DNA of 64,000 nucleotides, taken from NCBI GenBank assembly GCA_041753075.1, contig JBGSVE010000009.1, positions 3,113-67,112 of the forward strand, written 5' to 3'. The stretch's first letter is position 1. Each line of letters starts with the position of its first letter. Source of the DNA: UBA6163 sp041753075 (lineage in GTDB: Bacteria; Planctomycetota; Planctomycetia; Pirellulales; Pirellulaceae). This document shows, in pieces, positions 43,536 to 58,500 of this stretch. The notes below the pieces were generated by a model that saw only the letters and a list, made by a program, of their open reading frames with translations, had not been told where the DNA came from and did no database searches. The position numbers and the translations under genes are program-made.

Positions 43536-46500
43536 GCGGATTTCGATCTTACTTCGTACCCGGCCATCACCAGCTTCTTGTTGACGGCCGAAAAGCCAGC
43601 CGCGAACGATTATCGATTGTCGCTGCGCGATCGTGCCAACCCGGCGACGCCGCTGCAGCAATTGTTGTTACTGACCACGCCACAGTCCGTGTCGATCGAA
43701 GGCACCGCGGGCAACGATAGTCTGTGGATTAATTTCGGCACCGTCACCACCGTTGACGGCAGCGGTAATTTTAACGACCACGTTCCTGCCGCGATCAGCT
43801 TCAGCGGCTTTGCGGGTGTCGATGAAGTTCAATTCACTGGCCACACCGCCATCAGCGGCAACCTTGAGATCAATGCCGAGACGATTCTTGTCGGTGCAAC
43901 TCAGCGTGTCTCGTCGTCCGCGACGTTGACGCTTAACGCCGCTGCCAGTCTCGGTTCGCCGACGATCAGCGCGGTCACGGCCAGCCAAACAGGAACCAAC
44001 TCGGCCGCGGTCACGATCTCCGGTCACTTGAGCGCCGACGCGATCATTGTCAATGCGAAGACAGCCGGCAACGTCACCACAACCGGCACCTCGTTTGTCG
44101 GCTCGGCTGAAAACCGCTTCACCGATTCGGCGACAATTGTTGTCTCCGATTCCGCGTCAATCACCGCCGCAACGTCGGTTGAACTGTTGTCGCAGCGCGA
44201 TACTCGCTACAACGCCACCGCAGCTCGCGCGCTCAATCGCATTCTCGGCGACACTTCGATCACGATTGGTGCCGTCGGCGCAGGCAGCAACATCACCAGC
44301 GGATCGAAGTTGAGCATCAAGGCGATCGACAACGTTCGCGGCGATGCAACAAGTCCTGAACAGCCACTTGATCTGACGGGACTGACGGCACCGCTGTCCG
44401 CTGATGTTAGCGCGGCGCGAAATACGTTCATTGGCGAGACGCAAGTTCTGATCAATGATTCGATCATCCGCCAAACCGTCGCCGGTGGCGTGGGTACGAT
44501 CATCGCCGCTGACCGTAACACCGTCGGCACGACCAATGTCGCTTCGATTTCGCTCGTCGATAGTTCGCCGACGCTTGACTATAGCGTTTCGCTCGCCGGT
44601 TCATATTCATCGAACCTGCTGATTGGCAACGTCCGCGCAACGATGTCCGGCGGGTCGCTGGCGGCGACTCATGGTTCGTTGACCGCGACTGACGATTCAA
44701 TCATGACGGCCAAGAGCGACTTGGCGGCACGAACGACCAGCACGATTTTCCCCAGCACGAATTTTGCCGCCGGTGCGTCGATCGCTTACAACGCCGCCGC
44801 CGGTTCGGGACTCAGCGAATCGTTCATCGCCGCTGCGCAAGCGATTGCACCGGAGACTCGCACCGCCATCGCAGCCGAAACTCTTGCCAAGACGTACAAC
44901 ACCTCGCTCGATGTCAGCGGCGACTTCCGCATCGGGGCAACGTCGGCGCTGGGCATCAACGCCACCGTCAGCAACGCGGTCTCGTCGTCCAGCTCGACCG
45001 CTTACGGCTCAAAGGGTTCGGCCGCTGCCGGTGTCGTGGCGACGAACTATATCAATGCCCAAACGATTGCCCAGATCGAGTTCGCGGCGACTTACGAAAT
45101 CCTTGGCGTTCCCAGTTTGGGCGTGATCAACGTTGGCGGCGATCTTGCAGTTGACGCGGACGATGATCGCCGCATTTATGCGAACACCAAGTTGGTTTCG
45201 TCCAGCATCATTACCAACGATGGCGGCGCAACGCTGGTTCAAGAAGCGATCAACGCGCTCTTGGCCGCTGATTTTGTCTCGACCAGCACCGCAGCCGCAC
45301 TCGTCTTCGGCTCGACTGTTCGCGTTGCCGACAATCACCAATCCGGTGGCTCGCCGCGCAAGGTTTACAAGTACCTGGGAACCAGCGGCAGCGTTGATTT
45401 GACCGCGGTAGACTTCAGCAATCTCGACAATTGGCAGCCTTCCGCAACCGACATTATCCCGACTGGTAACAACGTTGATGACAGCGATTCGATTGCCGTC
45501 GGCGGCATTGTTACGTTGAACGACGTTCGCGGAGGCGCCACGGCCTCGATAACTCGCGCAAACGTAGCTGCGGGAGCCGTTGGCGTTGTCGCCACCGAAA
45601 GTGCGACGATTAACGCAACGCTGGATTCGGTTGTTGAGTCATCCGGCGGCAGCGCGTTTGGCACCGGCACCAGCTTGGCCGTCAACGGTGCGATCGCGAC
45701 GAACAGCGTGCTCAGCTTTGCCAACGCCACGATCAGCGACAGCGAAGTCACGACCGTCGCCGCCGGTTCCAGTGATGGTGCCGTTATCGTCACCGCGACG
45801 AACGATTCGCTTGTCAATGCGATCAACCACAGCATCACAAAGACCGGTTCTAATGGGTTTTCCGCGATGCTGGCCTTTAACACGATCGGCTACCTGCCAC
45901 AGAACGCTCTGTTCAACGCGCTCGATACGCTTGTCAACAGCAACATCGGCACTAAACAAACCGCAGCCACGACCGCTTCGATTCACAACACCACCGTGGA
46001 CGCTGGTGGTGGCATTGATGTGACCGCCGACTCGACCGCCGAAATCGAATCGGAACTCAGCAACTCGGCGACCTCGATTGCCTCGGCGCTCGACGGTGCA
46101 ACCGGCAAAGCGATCGGTGGCGTTCTCGCTTCCAACATGGTCGCCTCCGAAGTCAAAGCGTTTATTGATTTCGATGCCGCCACGATTGCCGCCAACCGCG
46201 TCGTCACCGCCGCCGGTTCGATCAACGTCAACGCCACCGATGCCTCTTCGATCAGCGCCGACACCGGATTGCTCGCCGACTCGACGACGACCAACACCGC
46301 CGGCACAAGCCTAGTCAACTCGTTCCTCAACTCACTGATCGGACAATACGAATACTCGAGCACTTCGGGGACCAAAACGCTTGCCTTCGGTGACAAAGTT
46401 CGCGTCGCGTCGACCTATGACTTGCCGAGCAATCCGATCGAGAGCGATGAGTTTGAGAACGCTGCGGTTTACCAATACATGGGCGTCGCCGGTTCGGTCA

Positions 46501-49500
46501 ACCTTGGCACCATCGACTACTCCAACTACGGCTTGTGGCTCAAGCTTGAACCGTTCAACGTGCCGGGCAGCAATCTGAATTTCTCGGAATCTGATTCGGT
46601 CGCGGTCGGCGGTTTGGTCGTCCGTAACGACATCGACGGCGGTGTGTTGGCGTTCATGGATCGCGTCACGGCAACGGCAACCGGCAACATCGTCGTCTCC
46701 GCCATCGGCGACCAAACTCTTGAAGCCACCACGGACAGCACCGTCAACTCATCCGGCGGCAGCGCGTTTGGCGGCGGCACGTCGCTGGCCGTCAACGGCG
46801 TCATCGTCACCAACAATGTCGTCGGTGGCGCGGATGCTTACGTTAAACGCAGTTCAATCGCGACGACGGCGTTGGACGATGCGGCGGGTGATTTTGAAGT
46901 CAGCGCCTTGAACACCGCGTCGTTCACGGCGACGAATACCAGCAGCACCAATTCCGGTGCCGATGCGTTCGGCGTGACGTTGGCGTTCAATCGACTTGGT
47001 TACGCACCGAGCAATTTGTTGTTCAATTCGCTCGACGCGATCTTTGGCACAATCCTCAGCGGCATCGATTCCGTTGGCGCATCCGCGCTGGTCGAAGACA
47101 CACCGATCGACATCAGCGGCGACATGTCGGTCGTCGCCAGCAACGAAGCCTTGTTGACGGCAACGCTCTCCAACGCCACCGCATCCAGAGCGACGGCCAT
47201 CTCAGGCGCTGCCAGCACCGCCGCCGCCGCGATCGTGGCCAGCAACTTGGTGCAAAGCGATGCGTCCGCGAAAGTCAACTTTACGCCGGCCTACTTGACC
47301 GCGAACAGTTCGACCCAAGGCCAAGTCGATGTCGGCGGCGATGTAAAAATCGAAGCCAAAGATCGCGCCGGGATCATTGCCGACACCGATCTGGAATCAG
47401 TCTCCGAAGCGGCCAGCAGCGGATTCACTGGTGTTGTCCGCGACTTTCTCAGCCAACTGGATGAAAGCTACACGTTCACCAGTTTGTCGGGCACCAAGGC
47501 GCTGACAACATTGCAAGCCGTCCGCGTTGCACCCGGTCACACAGCAGGAGGAGTTGTCGGTGGCATTTATCGTTTGATCGGCAGTGGCGGATCGACCAAC
47601 TTGGGCACCGAGGATTACACCAACACATCAAAATGGACACGTGTCACGATCGGTTCGGACGACATTCCCGAGCTCGGCGAAGACGATGATTCGATGTCGA
47701 CGGCGGTTGGTCTGTTGCTGATCCGCAACGACGTCAGCAGCAATGTCTTGGCAACGGTTACGCGGTCGGACGTTAGCTCAGGCGGCGACATCGAAGTCAA
47801 AGCACTCGAGCAAGCCGACATCAGCTCGCGAGCCAGTTCGGTCGTAACCAGCGACGGAGCCGAAAGTTCGCTCGGCATCAACGGCACGTTGGCAACGAAC
47901 GTTGTGGTCAGCGACGCGGTGGTGTTGATCGACGTTAGCACCTTGACCGCAGCCGGTGACTTAAACGTCTTGTCCGAGAATCGCAGTGGCATCGAAGCGG
48001 TACTGGAAAGCGCCACGACCACCGGTGATTCCGCCGTCGGGATCACAGCCGCATTCAACTTGCTCGGCGTCCGTCCGATCAACCTGTTCAGCACGCTGGT
48101 CGATTCCGTGATCGGCACCAACATCGACCTGCTTGTCAACTCGCCCGCCAAAGCCGATGCGATCATTCGCAACACGCCGATCACCGTGACCGGCGACGTC
48201 AACATTCATGGCGACAACTTTGCGGAGCTCAACGCATCGATCAACAATTCGCTCGAAGCCGCCTCGTCCGGTGCCAGCTTTGTCCTGTCCGCCAACCGCG
48301 TCATCACCAACGCCGAAGCTGGCCTCACGTTTGACGCGGCGTTCGCAGCGCCGACCGTTGCGGTGGGTGGATCGCTCAGTGTGCTGGGCGAGAACCGCGC
48401 CGGCAACTACACCGACGTTCGCTTGTCGAACTCGACCGAAGTCTTCGACGACGGCCCGATCGGTGTGCTCAAGAATGTGTTGGCCGTACTGGACCCCACG
48501 CCGTTCACTTATCTCAGCAGCGACGGCGACCAGATGGTCATCTTCGGCGATACCGTGCGTTTGACCCGCGATCACTCCGGCGGAGGCACAGGTGGACGTC
48601 GCTACAAATACCTTGGCCAAGACGCGATGATTGACCTGTCCGAAACCGACTTCAGCAACACCGGCTTTTGGAAAGAAACTTCGGCGGTCCGCTTGCTCGA
48701 CGGCGTGATTGGCAACCAAGACGACGGCGATTCAACATCGGTCGGTGGCATGTTGGTTCGCAACGATGTTCGCAGCAACGTGCTGGCGTATCTGACCAAC
48801 GCGATTACAACTGCGGGCGACAACGTCAGCGTCGAAGCAGTCGAAGCGGCTGCGATCATCGCGGCGATCGATGCCGTAACGACTTCATCGGCTGGCAACG
48901 ACATGGGCGAAGGCTCATCGCTCGCGGTCAACGGAGTCATCGCCGCGAACTTAGTCTTGTCCAGTGCCTTGGCAACGATCACCGGCGGCAGCGTCACAAC
49001 GACCACCGGTGACATCGATGTTCACAGCGATAATGATTCGTTTCTCAACGCTCGCAACAAGTCATCGATCAAGTCAACCGGCGATGCTGTTGGCGTGACC
49101 TTGGCCTACAACACGATCGGCTACGAAACCCAAGACATATTTACGCAAACGTTTGACGCGCTACTGGGCACCTCGTTTGGCTCACGCGAAAACGCGGTGA
49201 AGGTACACGCGATCGTCACCGACACACCGCTGGTCGCCGGTGGTGGCATCTCGGTCACGGCCGACAACTCGACGAAACTGCGGGCGCTGGTCAGCAACGA
49301 AACGGCGTCAGTGGCCGAGGCGCTGCGAGGTTCAACCAGCCGTTCGGCCGGCGCAGTTATTTCCAGCAATTTGGTATTGTCTGACACCAAAGCCACGATC
49401 AAGAAAGCATCGGGAGCCGACGGCATTGCGATAGCCCTAGACGGCGACGTGATGGTCATCGCGACCGAAGACGCATCGATCACCGCCAATACAAAACTGG

Positions 49501-52500
49501 CTGCCACTTCGTCCGCCACCAACGACGGTGGACTCAGCCGCGTGCTGCGCAAGATCACCGAAGTTGTTGGTTATGACTTCACCGATCGTTCGGGATCGCG
49601 CGTCGTCGCCAATGGCAAATTGGTACTCCGCGACGGCCTTGATTTTACGTCGTCCGAGTTTGCCGATACGATCACCGCTGGCAATCGCATCAAGTTGGAA
49701 TTTGATACCGATAACGCGGCCAAAGACGATGTGTTCGAGTTCATCGGTGCAACCGATTTGGAAGCCGTCGAACTGGACCAAGTCAACTACGCCGATGCAA
49801 CGAAATGGCGTAAATTGTCTGGCGAAATTGACCAGGTTTACAGCTATGTCGGCACCACCGGCTCCGTTGACTTGGGCACGACCGACTACAGCAACACCGC
49901 GTTGTGGTCAAAGCTATCGAGCATTAGCCCCAGCGACCTGATTCCCGGCTTGAGTCTGAACGTTACCGATTCCGATTCCGCTGGATTTGGTGGCTTGATT
50001 GTTCGCAACGCCGTTCGCTCCGCAGTCAACACGTTGATCGACAATTACGCTGTCACCGCAGCGGGCGACATCATTGCCAAGGCGATCGAAGCGGCCCGCA
50101 TCTTGGCCCAGAACATCTCAACCGTGACCAGCAGCGGCGGCAGCGCAATGGGCACCGGATCGAGTCTGGCGATCAATGCCGTGATCGCAACCAATGCCGT
50201 TCAAGCCGCCGCCGAAGCGCTGATCGTCAACAGCAGTTTGACAACCACCGACGGCGGCGACGTTGATCTGCTGTCACGTAACAGTGCGGAGATCAACTCC
50301 AAAACATGGAGCACCGTCGAGTCCAACGGCAAGAGCATCGGCGTCACGTTAGCGTTCAACACACTTGGCTACGTGCCGCAGAACTTTCTTTTCAACACGA
50401 TCGACACCGTGTTGGGCACATCGATCGGCGACAAGAACGCGATTAAGACCTACGCCACGATTCGCAACACATCGATCGTTGCCGACGGTGGAGTGCATGT
50501 GAATGCGACTTCCGATGGTGGCATTGATGCGCGAATCATTGGTTCCGGCAAATCGTTGTCCGTCACGCCCGGCGGTGGCAGCGACACGATCAACGTCGGT
50601 GCAATCATCTCGCTGAACAAAGTCGCCACCGATACGTTGGCGTTGATCGATTCACCAGGCACGTTGACCGTCGCGTCAGGTGACTTGCAAGTCGGTGGCA
50701 TCGATCGCGCTCGCGTGATCTCCGAAGTCCAGTCCAGTTCGATTGCCGTTGGTGCTGGTTCAGGGGCCTCGTCTGCCGTGTCAGTCGGTGTGACTTGGGC
50801 ACGCAACGAAGTCGAAAACAACGTCCGCGCGCGGATCACCGGCGCCGGAACACAAGCTGCACCCGCGACAGTAACCGGTGGCGATCTGTTGGTCACGACA
50901 CTGCGCCGTGGCAAGATCAACGCCACCGTCATCTCGACCGCGATCGGAATCGCCGCCAGCATCGGTGCTTCCAAGGCGATCAGCGGCGGTGGTGCGATTG
51001 CCGTCAACAACTTGACCGGAACCGCTGCCGCCGAACTGCTTACCAGCGTCATCGACGTTGACGCAAGCACGACCACCGGTGGCGATGCAACCATCCGCAG
51101 CGATGACGAATCGACGATCAATGCCCTAGTCCGGTCCGTTGCCGGATCGATCGCGATTGGAACGGGAAGCTCGCCCGCGTTTGCGCTCGGCCTGGCCGTT
51201 GCCAAGAATTTCATTGGTTGGAACAACAAGCAAGAATCAAACGACCACACCAACGAATCGCAACCGACCACGCTCGCCGGTGGTGACAAGGTCAAGATCG
51301 TCAGCGGGCCGCTGTACGGCAACGTCTATCGCTTCAAGGGAGCCACGACCAGCAACGCCAGTTTGATCAAACTTGGTCAAGAGAACTATGACGACACCAA
51401 CCGTTGGGAATTGGTCAGCGTCCAGGCCGATGATCACGCGACCGTGGCGATCGTCAGCGGCACGGTGCTCGATGTCGACGGCGATCTCGCCGTCACCGCC
51501 GAAAACACGGCTGGAATCGATGCCAAAGTGCTTGCCGGTTCGATTGCCGTGGGTGCATCGGGACAATCAGCGATCGCGGTCAGCATCGGTGGCGTGGTGG
51601 TCATCAACACAATCAACAGCGACGTCCAAGCGGCCATCACCGGCACGCCTGCGATCATCGCCGATCCGTTGTCGCCAGGCATCATTGCCGACTCGATCAC
51701 GGTCACCGCCGACGATGCCTCCAGCATCACGACCATCGCCGGTGCCGCCGCAATCGCCGCCGCATTTTCAGGTACAAGCAGCGTCGCCGGAAGCATCGGT
51801 CTATCGCTGGCGTTCAACACGATCACCGGCGGTGCGCACGCCCTGCTGCTTGACAATGGCATCGTTGAAACGCGCGGCGGTGATGTCGATGTCTCCGCCG
51901 TCAATCGCGCTCGGCCGTTGTTTGCGTTTACTCAATCAACCTATGGAATCACGCCCGCGGCCCTTGATGACGCGGCGATTCAGGACGATGACAACAGCTA
52001 CACCACTACGGTAAACGAAGGCACGGACGATGCATCGGCGGATAGTGCGATCCTCAACTCAGTTGCCAGCGCGCTGGCGGCCAGCGGTGAAAAGCTCGCC
52101 AAGGTTGACACACTGCGCGGCGGCTGGACGTTCAACAGCGGCGAAGGCACCCAGTCGCTTACGCCCGGCCAAACCGTGCGACTCGACGCTGGCTATCGCT
52201 CCGGTGGAGTCGGTGGCAATGTCTATCGATACAAAGGCATCGTCGTATCGTGCAACCTTGGATCGCAAAACTACGCCGACACGACACTCTGGGAACGAGT
52301 TGTCCCGCAACTCAAACTCTCGACGCTTGAACCGGGTAAGTCATGGTTGGTGGTCACCGGCGATGGCACCAGCTACACGCTCAAAATCAAGTCCGACGAC
52401 ACAACGAAGATCGAAGTCTCCAAGAGCAGCATTAGCGCCATTTCTGTTGCCGCCGCGATTGCGATCGGCGTCGGCGGCAGCAACGGCGTGGCGCTCAGCG

Positions 52501-55500
52501 GTGCCGGTGCAGTTGCGATCAACGACGTGCAAACTAGCACCGACGCAATCGTACGCAACTCGACATTGACCGTAGCCGGCGATTTGAACGTCAGCGCCGC
52601 CAGCACCGCGTCGATTCAATCGACCGTCGTCGCCGCATCGGCTGCGGCCGGCATTGGCGGCAGCAATGGTGTCGGAGCATCGATCGGCATTGCCATTGCA
52701 CAAAGCAATATCGGACTGAGCGCCAGCGGCACGTCCGGCACCGCATCGATCGTCGCTGCGATTCGCGGCGCAATCGTTAACGCGACCGGTTCAGTCGACG
52801 TCACCTCGACCGCCGATCAAACGATCGGATCAATCGTGTTCGCGGGCTCGGTCGCGATTGGCGGCGGTGGTTCGATTGGCGTCGGGGCCAGCGGCTCAGG
52901 CGTCAACGCGGAGAACCGCGTCGGCACCTTGGTTTCGGCAACGATTGACAAACAAACCGCATCGACCGCCGGTCCCATCACTGCGGCTGAAGTAAACGTT
53001 TCCGCACAAGACCGCTCGGCGATCTCGGCCTTTGCCGCGGCCGCATCGGTCGCCGCCAGTCTTGGTGGCACGGCTGGCGTTTCATTATCGATCGCCGCGA
53101 CGTTGGCCAAGAACATCATCGAAACTTCGGTCGAAGCGTCGATCAAAGACAACGCGATCATCACTACCAGCGGCGACATCATCGTTGACGCGAAGTCGAC
53201 GTCATCGATCGAAGTATTCGCCGCCGCCGCGTCCTTGGCACTGGGACTCGGCGGAACCGCCGGTGTCGCGGTCAGCGGTGCGGGTGCCGATGCGACCAAC
53301 TTGATTAACGGTCGCACCAACGCCTTCGCCAGCAACGCGACATTGACCAGCGCCGACGATGTCACTCTTGGTTCCACCAACAGCTCATCGATCAAGGCCA
53401 ACATTCTTTCGGCGTCAGTCGGTGCTGGTATTGGTGGCACGGCCGGTGTTGGTGCTTCGATTGGTATAGGACTAGCCCGCAATATCATCGGCTACAGGTC
53501 GCAAACCACTGCGTTTGACCAACTCTCCGGTGCAACGGTAAGTTCGCTCGCTGGGGGAACTCGCGTCAAAGTTCAAGACGGCGTCCGCGCGGGCGAAGTC
53601 TATCAATTCGTCGGCACGACCGTCAGCGGTTCGACGAATCTCCGCTCGCAAGACTACGGCGACGTCAAACTTTGGAAACGGATCGACTTGACCGGCGGTG
53701 ATTCGCAAGTTCGCGCGTACCTGCAAAGCACGATCGTCGACGCGATTGGCACGCTGTCGCAAACCGCGACGGCAACCGGCTTGATTGAGGCCAAAGTGTT
53801 CGCCGGTTCAATCGCGGTTGGCGGCGGAACCGTTGGCGTTGGACTCAGCGGTGCTGGGGTCGGTGCCGAAAACCGGATTGCAACCAAAGTTCATGCGGGC
53901 ATCGACGGGGACGCTTCATCACGCATCAGCGCTGGTAATGTCTCGCTCGTTGCCAACGACAACTCAACCATTCGCGCCACTACCGGAGCGGCGTCGATTG
54001 CCGCTGCGTTTGGTGCCGTGGGGGTCAGCATCTCGGTGACCGCCGCAGTTGCCTACAACGCGATTGCCAACGACATCGCCGCTTACGTCAACAGCGTTGG
54101 CCAAGGCTTGACCAGCGGCGGTACGCTGACGATTATCGCGACGGAAAACGCCACGATTTCCAGCACGACGCAAGCCGCTTCGCTGGCCGCTGGCGTTGGC
54201 GGAGTTGGCGTCGCGGTTAGTGGTGCCGGTGCCGGCGCGACGAACGTAATCTTGACCGATACCGGCGGCTACATCGCCGGGACCGCCGCTGTTGCCGATG
54301 GCAACGTCACGATTTCGGCAGTCAGCAGTTCGTCGATTCGTGCCGAAGTTCTCATCGCCTCCGCGGCGATTGCTGCTGGCGGATCCGCCGTTGGCGCATC
54401 GATCGGTGCCGCAACCGCACGCAACTACATCGGCTTCGACGCCAACGGAAACGCGGTCAGCGACAAGGCGCGTGTGCGGGCTTGGATCGACAACTCATCG
54501 CTCATCGCCCAAGGCACACTCACCCAGTCCGCGACGTCCACCGCACAAATCACGGCACTCGTCGCCGCCGGTTCAGTTGCTGTGGCAGCAGGTGGAATCG
54601 CCGGCGCGGCCAGCGGTGCCGGTGTGGGCGTGACGAACAAGATCGGCCAAACGATCGAGTCGCGGATCACCAATACGCTGACCGCCGGTGTGCAAACATT
54701 CGGCGGCTCATTGACCGCAACTGACAACTCGACCATCGACGCGACGGCAGCGGCCGCGGCGCTCGCTGGTGCCTACGGACTTGGCGGCGCGGTTTCGATT
54801 GGCGTTTCATTGGCCGAAAACATCATCTCCAACACCACGCGAGCTTATCTCGACACCGCCACGCTGAAGAACTCCGCCACGTTCACTTCGGCGAGCGGTT
54901 CGCAATCCGTTGCGATTGGCAAACGGATTCGCGCCGCCGACAACTACAACGCGGCACTCGGCCAACCGGGATCGATTTACGAATACCTTGGTGCACCCGC
55001 CGATCACATTTCGTCCGTTGGCAACGCCTATGTCAACCTTGGCCAACTCGTTCGCGTGTCGACCGGCCACACGACCGGCGGCAACGTTGGCGGTACCTAT
55101 CAATTCAACGGCATCGCCGACAATTTTCAGTCTGCCGCCGAGACCCAGACCGTTGCAACGGGCAATCGCGTTCGCCTGGCCGGCAGCTACAACTCAACAC
55201 TCGGCGTGCCGTTTGGGGCTTATCAATTCCTTGGTACCGCGTCGCAATCGATCAATCTTTCGACTGAGAATTATCTCGACACGGCTCGTTGGCAAAACGT
55301 TTCGCAACTGAACCTCACGACCCAGAACTTCGCCAACACAACGCTCTGGACCAACGTCAGCACGATACCCTTGGGCACACAGAATTATCGCGACACTGCC
55401 GTCTGGCGTGAAGTCATCGAGAACTTCGCAGTCACCGCGACTGAGAACGCGACCATCAATGCAACGTCGGCCGCAGCAGCGATTTCGGCAGGTCTCGTTT

Positions 55501-58500
55501 CGGCCAGCGGTGGCGGTGCAAACTCGATCAACCAGATCAACACCACAACCGCTGCGTACGCCAACGCTGCGACGATCAACTCGTCGGGCGCGCTCGCCCT
55601 GAGTGCCAGCGAAACATCGATTGCCAACTCGATCGTCGCCTCGCTCGCCGTCGCCGGAGGCGTGGTTTCAGTCGCCGCCGGTGGTTCGGTTGGCGTCGTC
55701 AACTTCAACGGCAGCGTTACCAGTTACATCAATAGCTCGACCGTCACCGCCGGCGACGTCTCGGCTCGCGCAACCAGCACACCGCAAGGCGTTGCCTACG
55801 GTTTCGGCGTCAACGCGGGAACCTTCGCCGTGGGCGTTTCCTCGGCAACGATCAACATCACACCAACCGTGACCAGCTACGTCAGCGGCACCATCAAGGC
55901 GCAGTCGCTCAGCTCGCAAGCCAAGCTCGACCTTCCCGCCAACGGTGTCACCTCGACGGTTCGCGCGACCGGATCGGCGGGCGGTTTGATCGGCGTCGAC
56001 TCGACTTCCACGACGGTCAACAACACGGCAAACGTCAGCAGCTACATCAGCGACAACGCGAACCTCAGCGTCAGCGGCAACACGACGGTTTCGGCGACGG
56101 GGCTGGGTGAACATAGCGTCAATGCCGACAGCTACGTACTCGGTTTGCTCGCCGCCGGAATCGCTTCGTCGAAGGTCATCAACAACGCCAATACGTCCGC
56201 GCGGATCGGTACCGGAGTTACGCTTCTGGGCGGTTCGCTGACACTTTCGGCTGACACAAGCCAGGGCCAGTTCGCCGACACGTTTGCTGGCAGCGGCGGT
56301 GTTGCCGCGGGCGCATCGGCCAGCGCTAAGACGGTCAGCAACGCGACCACGACCGCATCAATCGGCAACAGCGCGATCATCAGTTTGAGCGGCAACCTTG
56401 ACGTTTCGTCGTTTGGTAACTCGAAAGTCAACGGTCGCGTTCGCACGTTCGCCGGTGGTGTGCTCGCTGGTGCCGGTGCATCGGCCAAGAATGACGTGAA
56501 CAACGTCACGCGGTCCACGATCGGCGACAACGTTTCGATTAACGCTTTCTCGATTCAGGTCGATGCAGCCGGCGGTGCGGTCAAACCAGAGCTGAGTACG
56601 GCAAACATCAGCGGAACCACCGGCGGCGTGGTCAGCGGTGCCAGCGCAAAGAGCGTTACCGAGATTGATTTTGATACCCAAGTAATCATCGGCAACAACT
56701 CGACGCTCAACGTCATCGGATCACGTACCGCACCAGGTGATCTGTCGTTGACGACCTTGAACTCGATCTTCGCTCGCGACAAAGTTACCTTCCAAACCGG
56801 CGGTGCGTTGTCCGGCGCGGTGACCGACAGCATCATTCGCTCCAACGACAACATCTCGAAAGTCGTTGTCGGCGATTCAACGCTGACAAGTTTCGGCAAC
56901 ATATTGTTGTCCGCGCGTGGCAAGGGTGACGTCAAGTCCAAGACAAATTTGGAAACCTACGGTGCCGCAACCGTGTCCGACGCCACCGCGATTGCCGAGA
57001 TTACACCGCACAATACGGTCCAGATTCTCTCCGGTGCAACGCTTGACGCCCTTCGCGATCTTAACATCGCGGCAGGCACCAGCATCGACTTTAATCGCGA
57101 CCAATATGCGATGACTGCATTTACCGACAGCTTCGCCGGTAGCGCGATCCCCATCGACAGCGTTGACTCGCAAACCAACCTGATCCAGTACAACACGATC
57201 GATATCGACTCAGGTTCGTTATTGCAATCGGCGCGCGACATCCGGCTGCACGCCGAACGTTTGGGACTGGCGGATTTGGACGGTAAAGCCAAAGCGGTGA
57301 ACTGGGCAAGCGCCGCAGTCGGAGCCATCAACTCGGCATTTGGTGGTGAAGAGGACTACAGCGGCTCGATCATGTCCGAGGCATACGGCAACGTCATCGT
57401 CGATGGCACACTTCGCACCGGCACGCAGCGTCACCAGTCGCTGACGCTCGGCCAAGTGGAAGAAAACGGCGTTCCGTCGGGATGGGATCGCGTAGCCGGC
57501 ACCGTCAACGCCTCAAACGTATCGCCGGGATTGACGTATTCCGTAGGCTTACAGGTGCTGTCCAGCGGCTTGGTGCAGCAGCTTGACGCCGCCAATGCCA
57601 ACCTGGCCACGTATCGCGACAAGAATGCAACATTGGCAACATTCTACGAAACAGAAATCACGCGCATTGAAACCGAACTCGTCGCGAAAGGCTTGGGAAC
57701 GATTCAGGCCGACGGCAGCGTGACGGCGACGGAGCAGGAAATACTTGCGATCAGCGTCAATCCGATATGGGCCCAAGCGGGAACGATCGACGTTCGCAGC
57801 GACAACCTCAGCGGCAGCGGTACGATTGATGCTCCTGGTGACGCGTCGGTAACGATCATCAATCACACACCGGCCCAGCTCAATATTCTCGGCATCACCA
57901 TCCCGGAAACCAACGGTGGTCTCTACATCAACGGCGTGATCGTCGGCACCAACGCCAGCATCACCACATTGAATGAACCGGACAGCGACATGCAGGGTGG
58001 CGGCACGCCGGCATTTTTCGCTCTACCGCCGACAACGCCACCGGTCGATGCAAACGGTGATCCGATTGTGCCCTCGATTCTTGTCGAGAACACGTTTGAC
58101 AAACGCGACTTGATTGCTGACCCTGATGCCGACGGGTATGGCGATCCAAATATTGTCGTGACCGGTGATGTGACCAACTACGGCGGCAGCTTCACCGCGA
58201 TCAGCATCGGCGACATTATCTATCGCGCCAGTATTCGCGCTGCCAATATCACAACGATCAGCGGCGGCAGTGTTTTCATTGATGGCTTGACCTCCTTCAG
58301 TGTCGGCGGCGATCCCTACGGAAAGCTCTCGTCACTCGGCACCGGCATTGCGCAATACGACACGACTCAGGCGCTGGCCAAATTAACCACCGCAGCGACG
58401 ACGGTGAGTTTGCTGGGTGACACGGTCATCATCGATGCTGAATTCCTCAATATCAACGGCATTATCCAAAGCGGTAAAGACCATTACTCGCTATCGCTCG

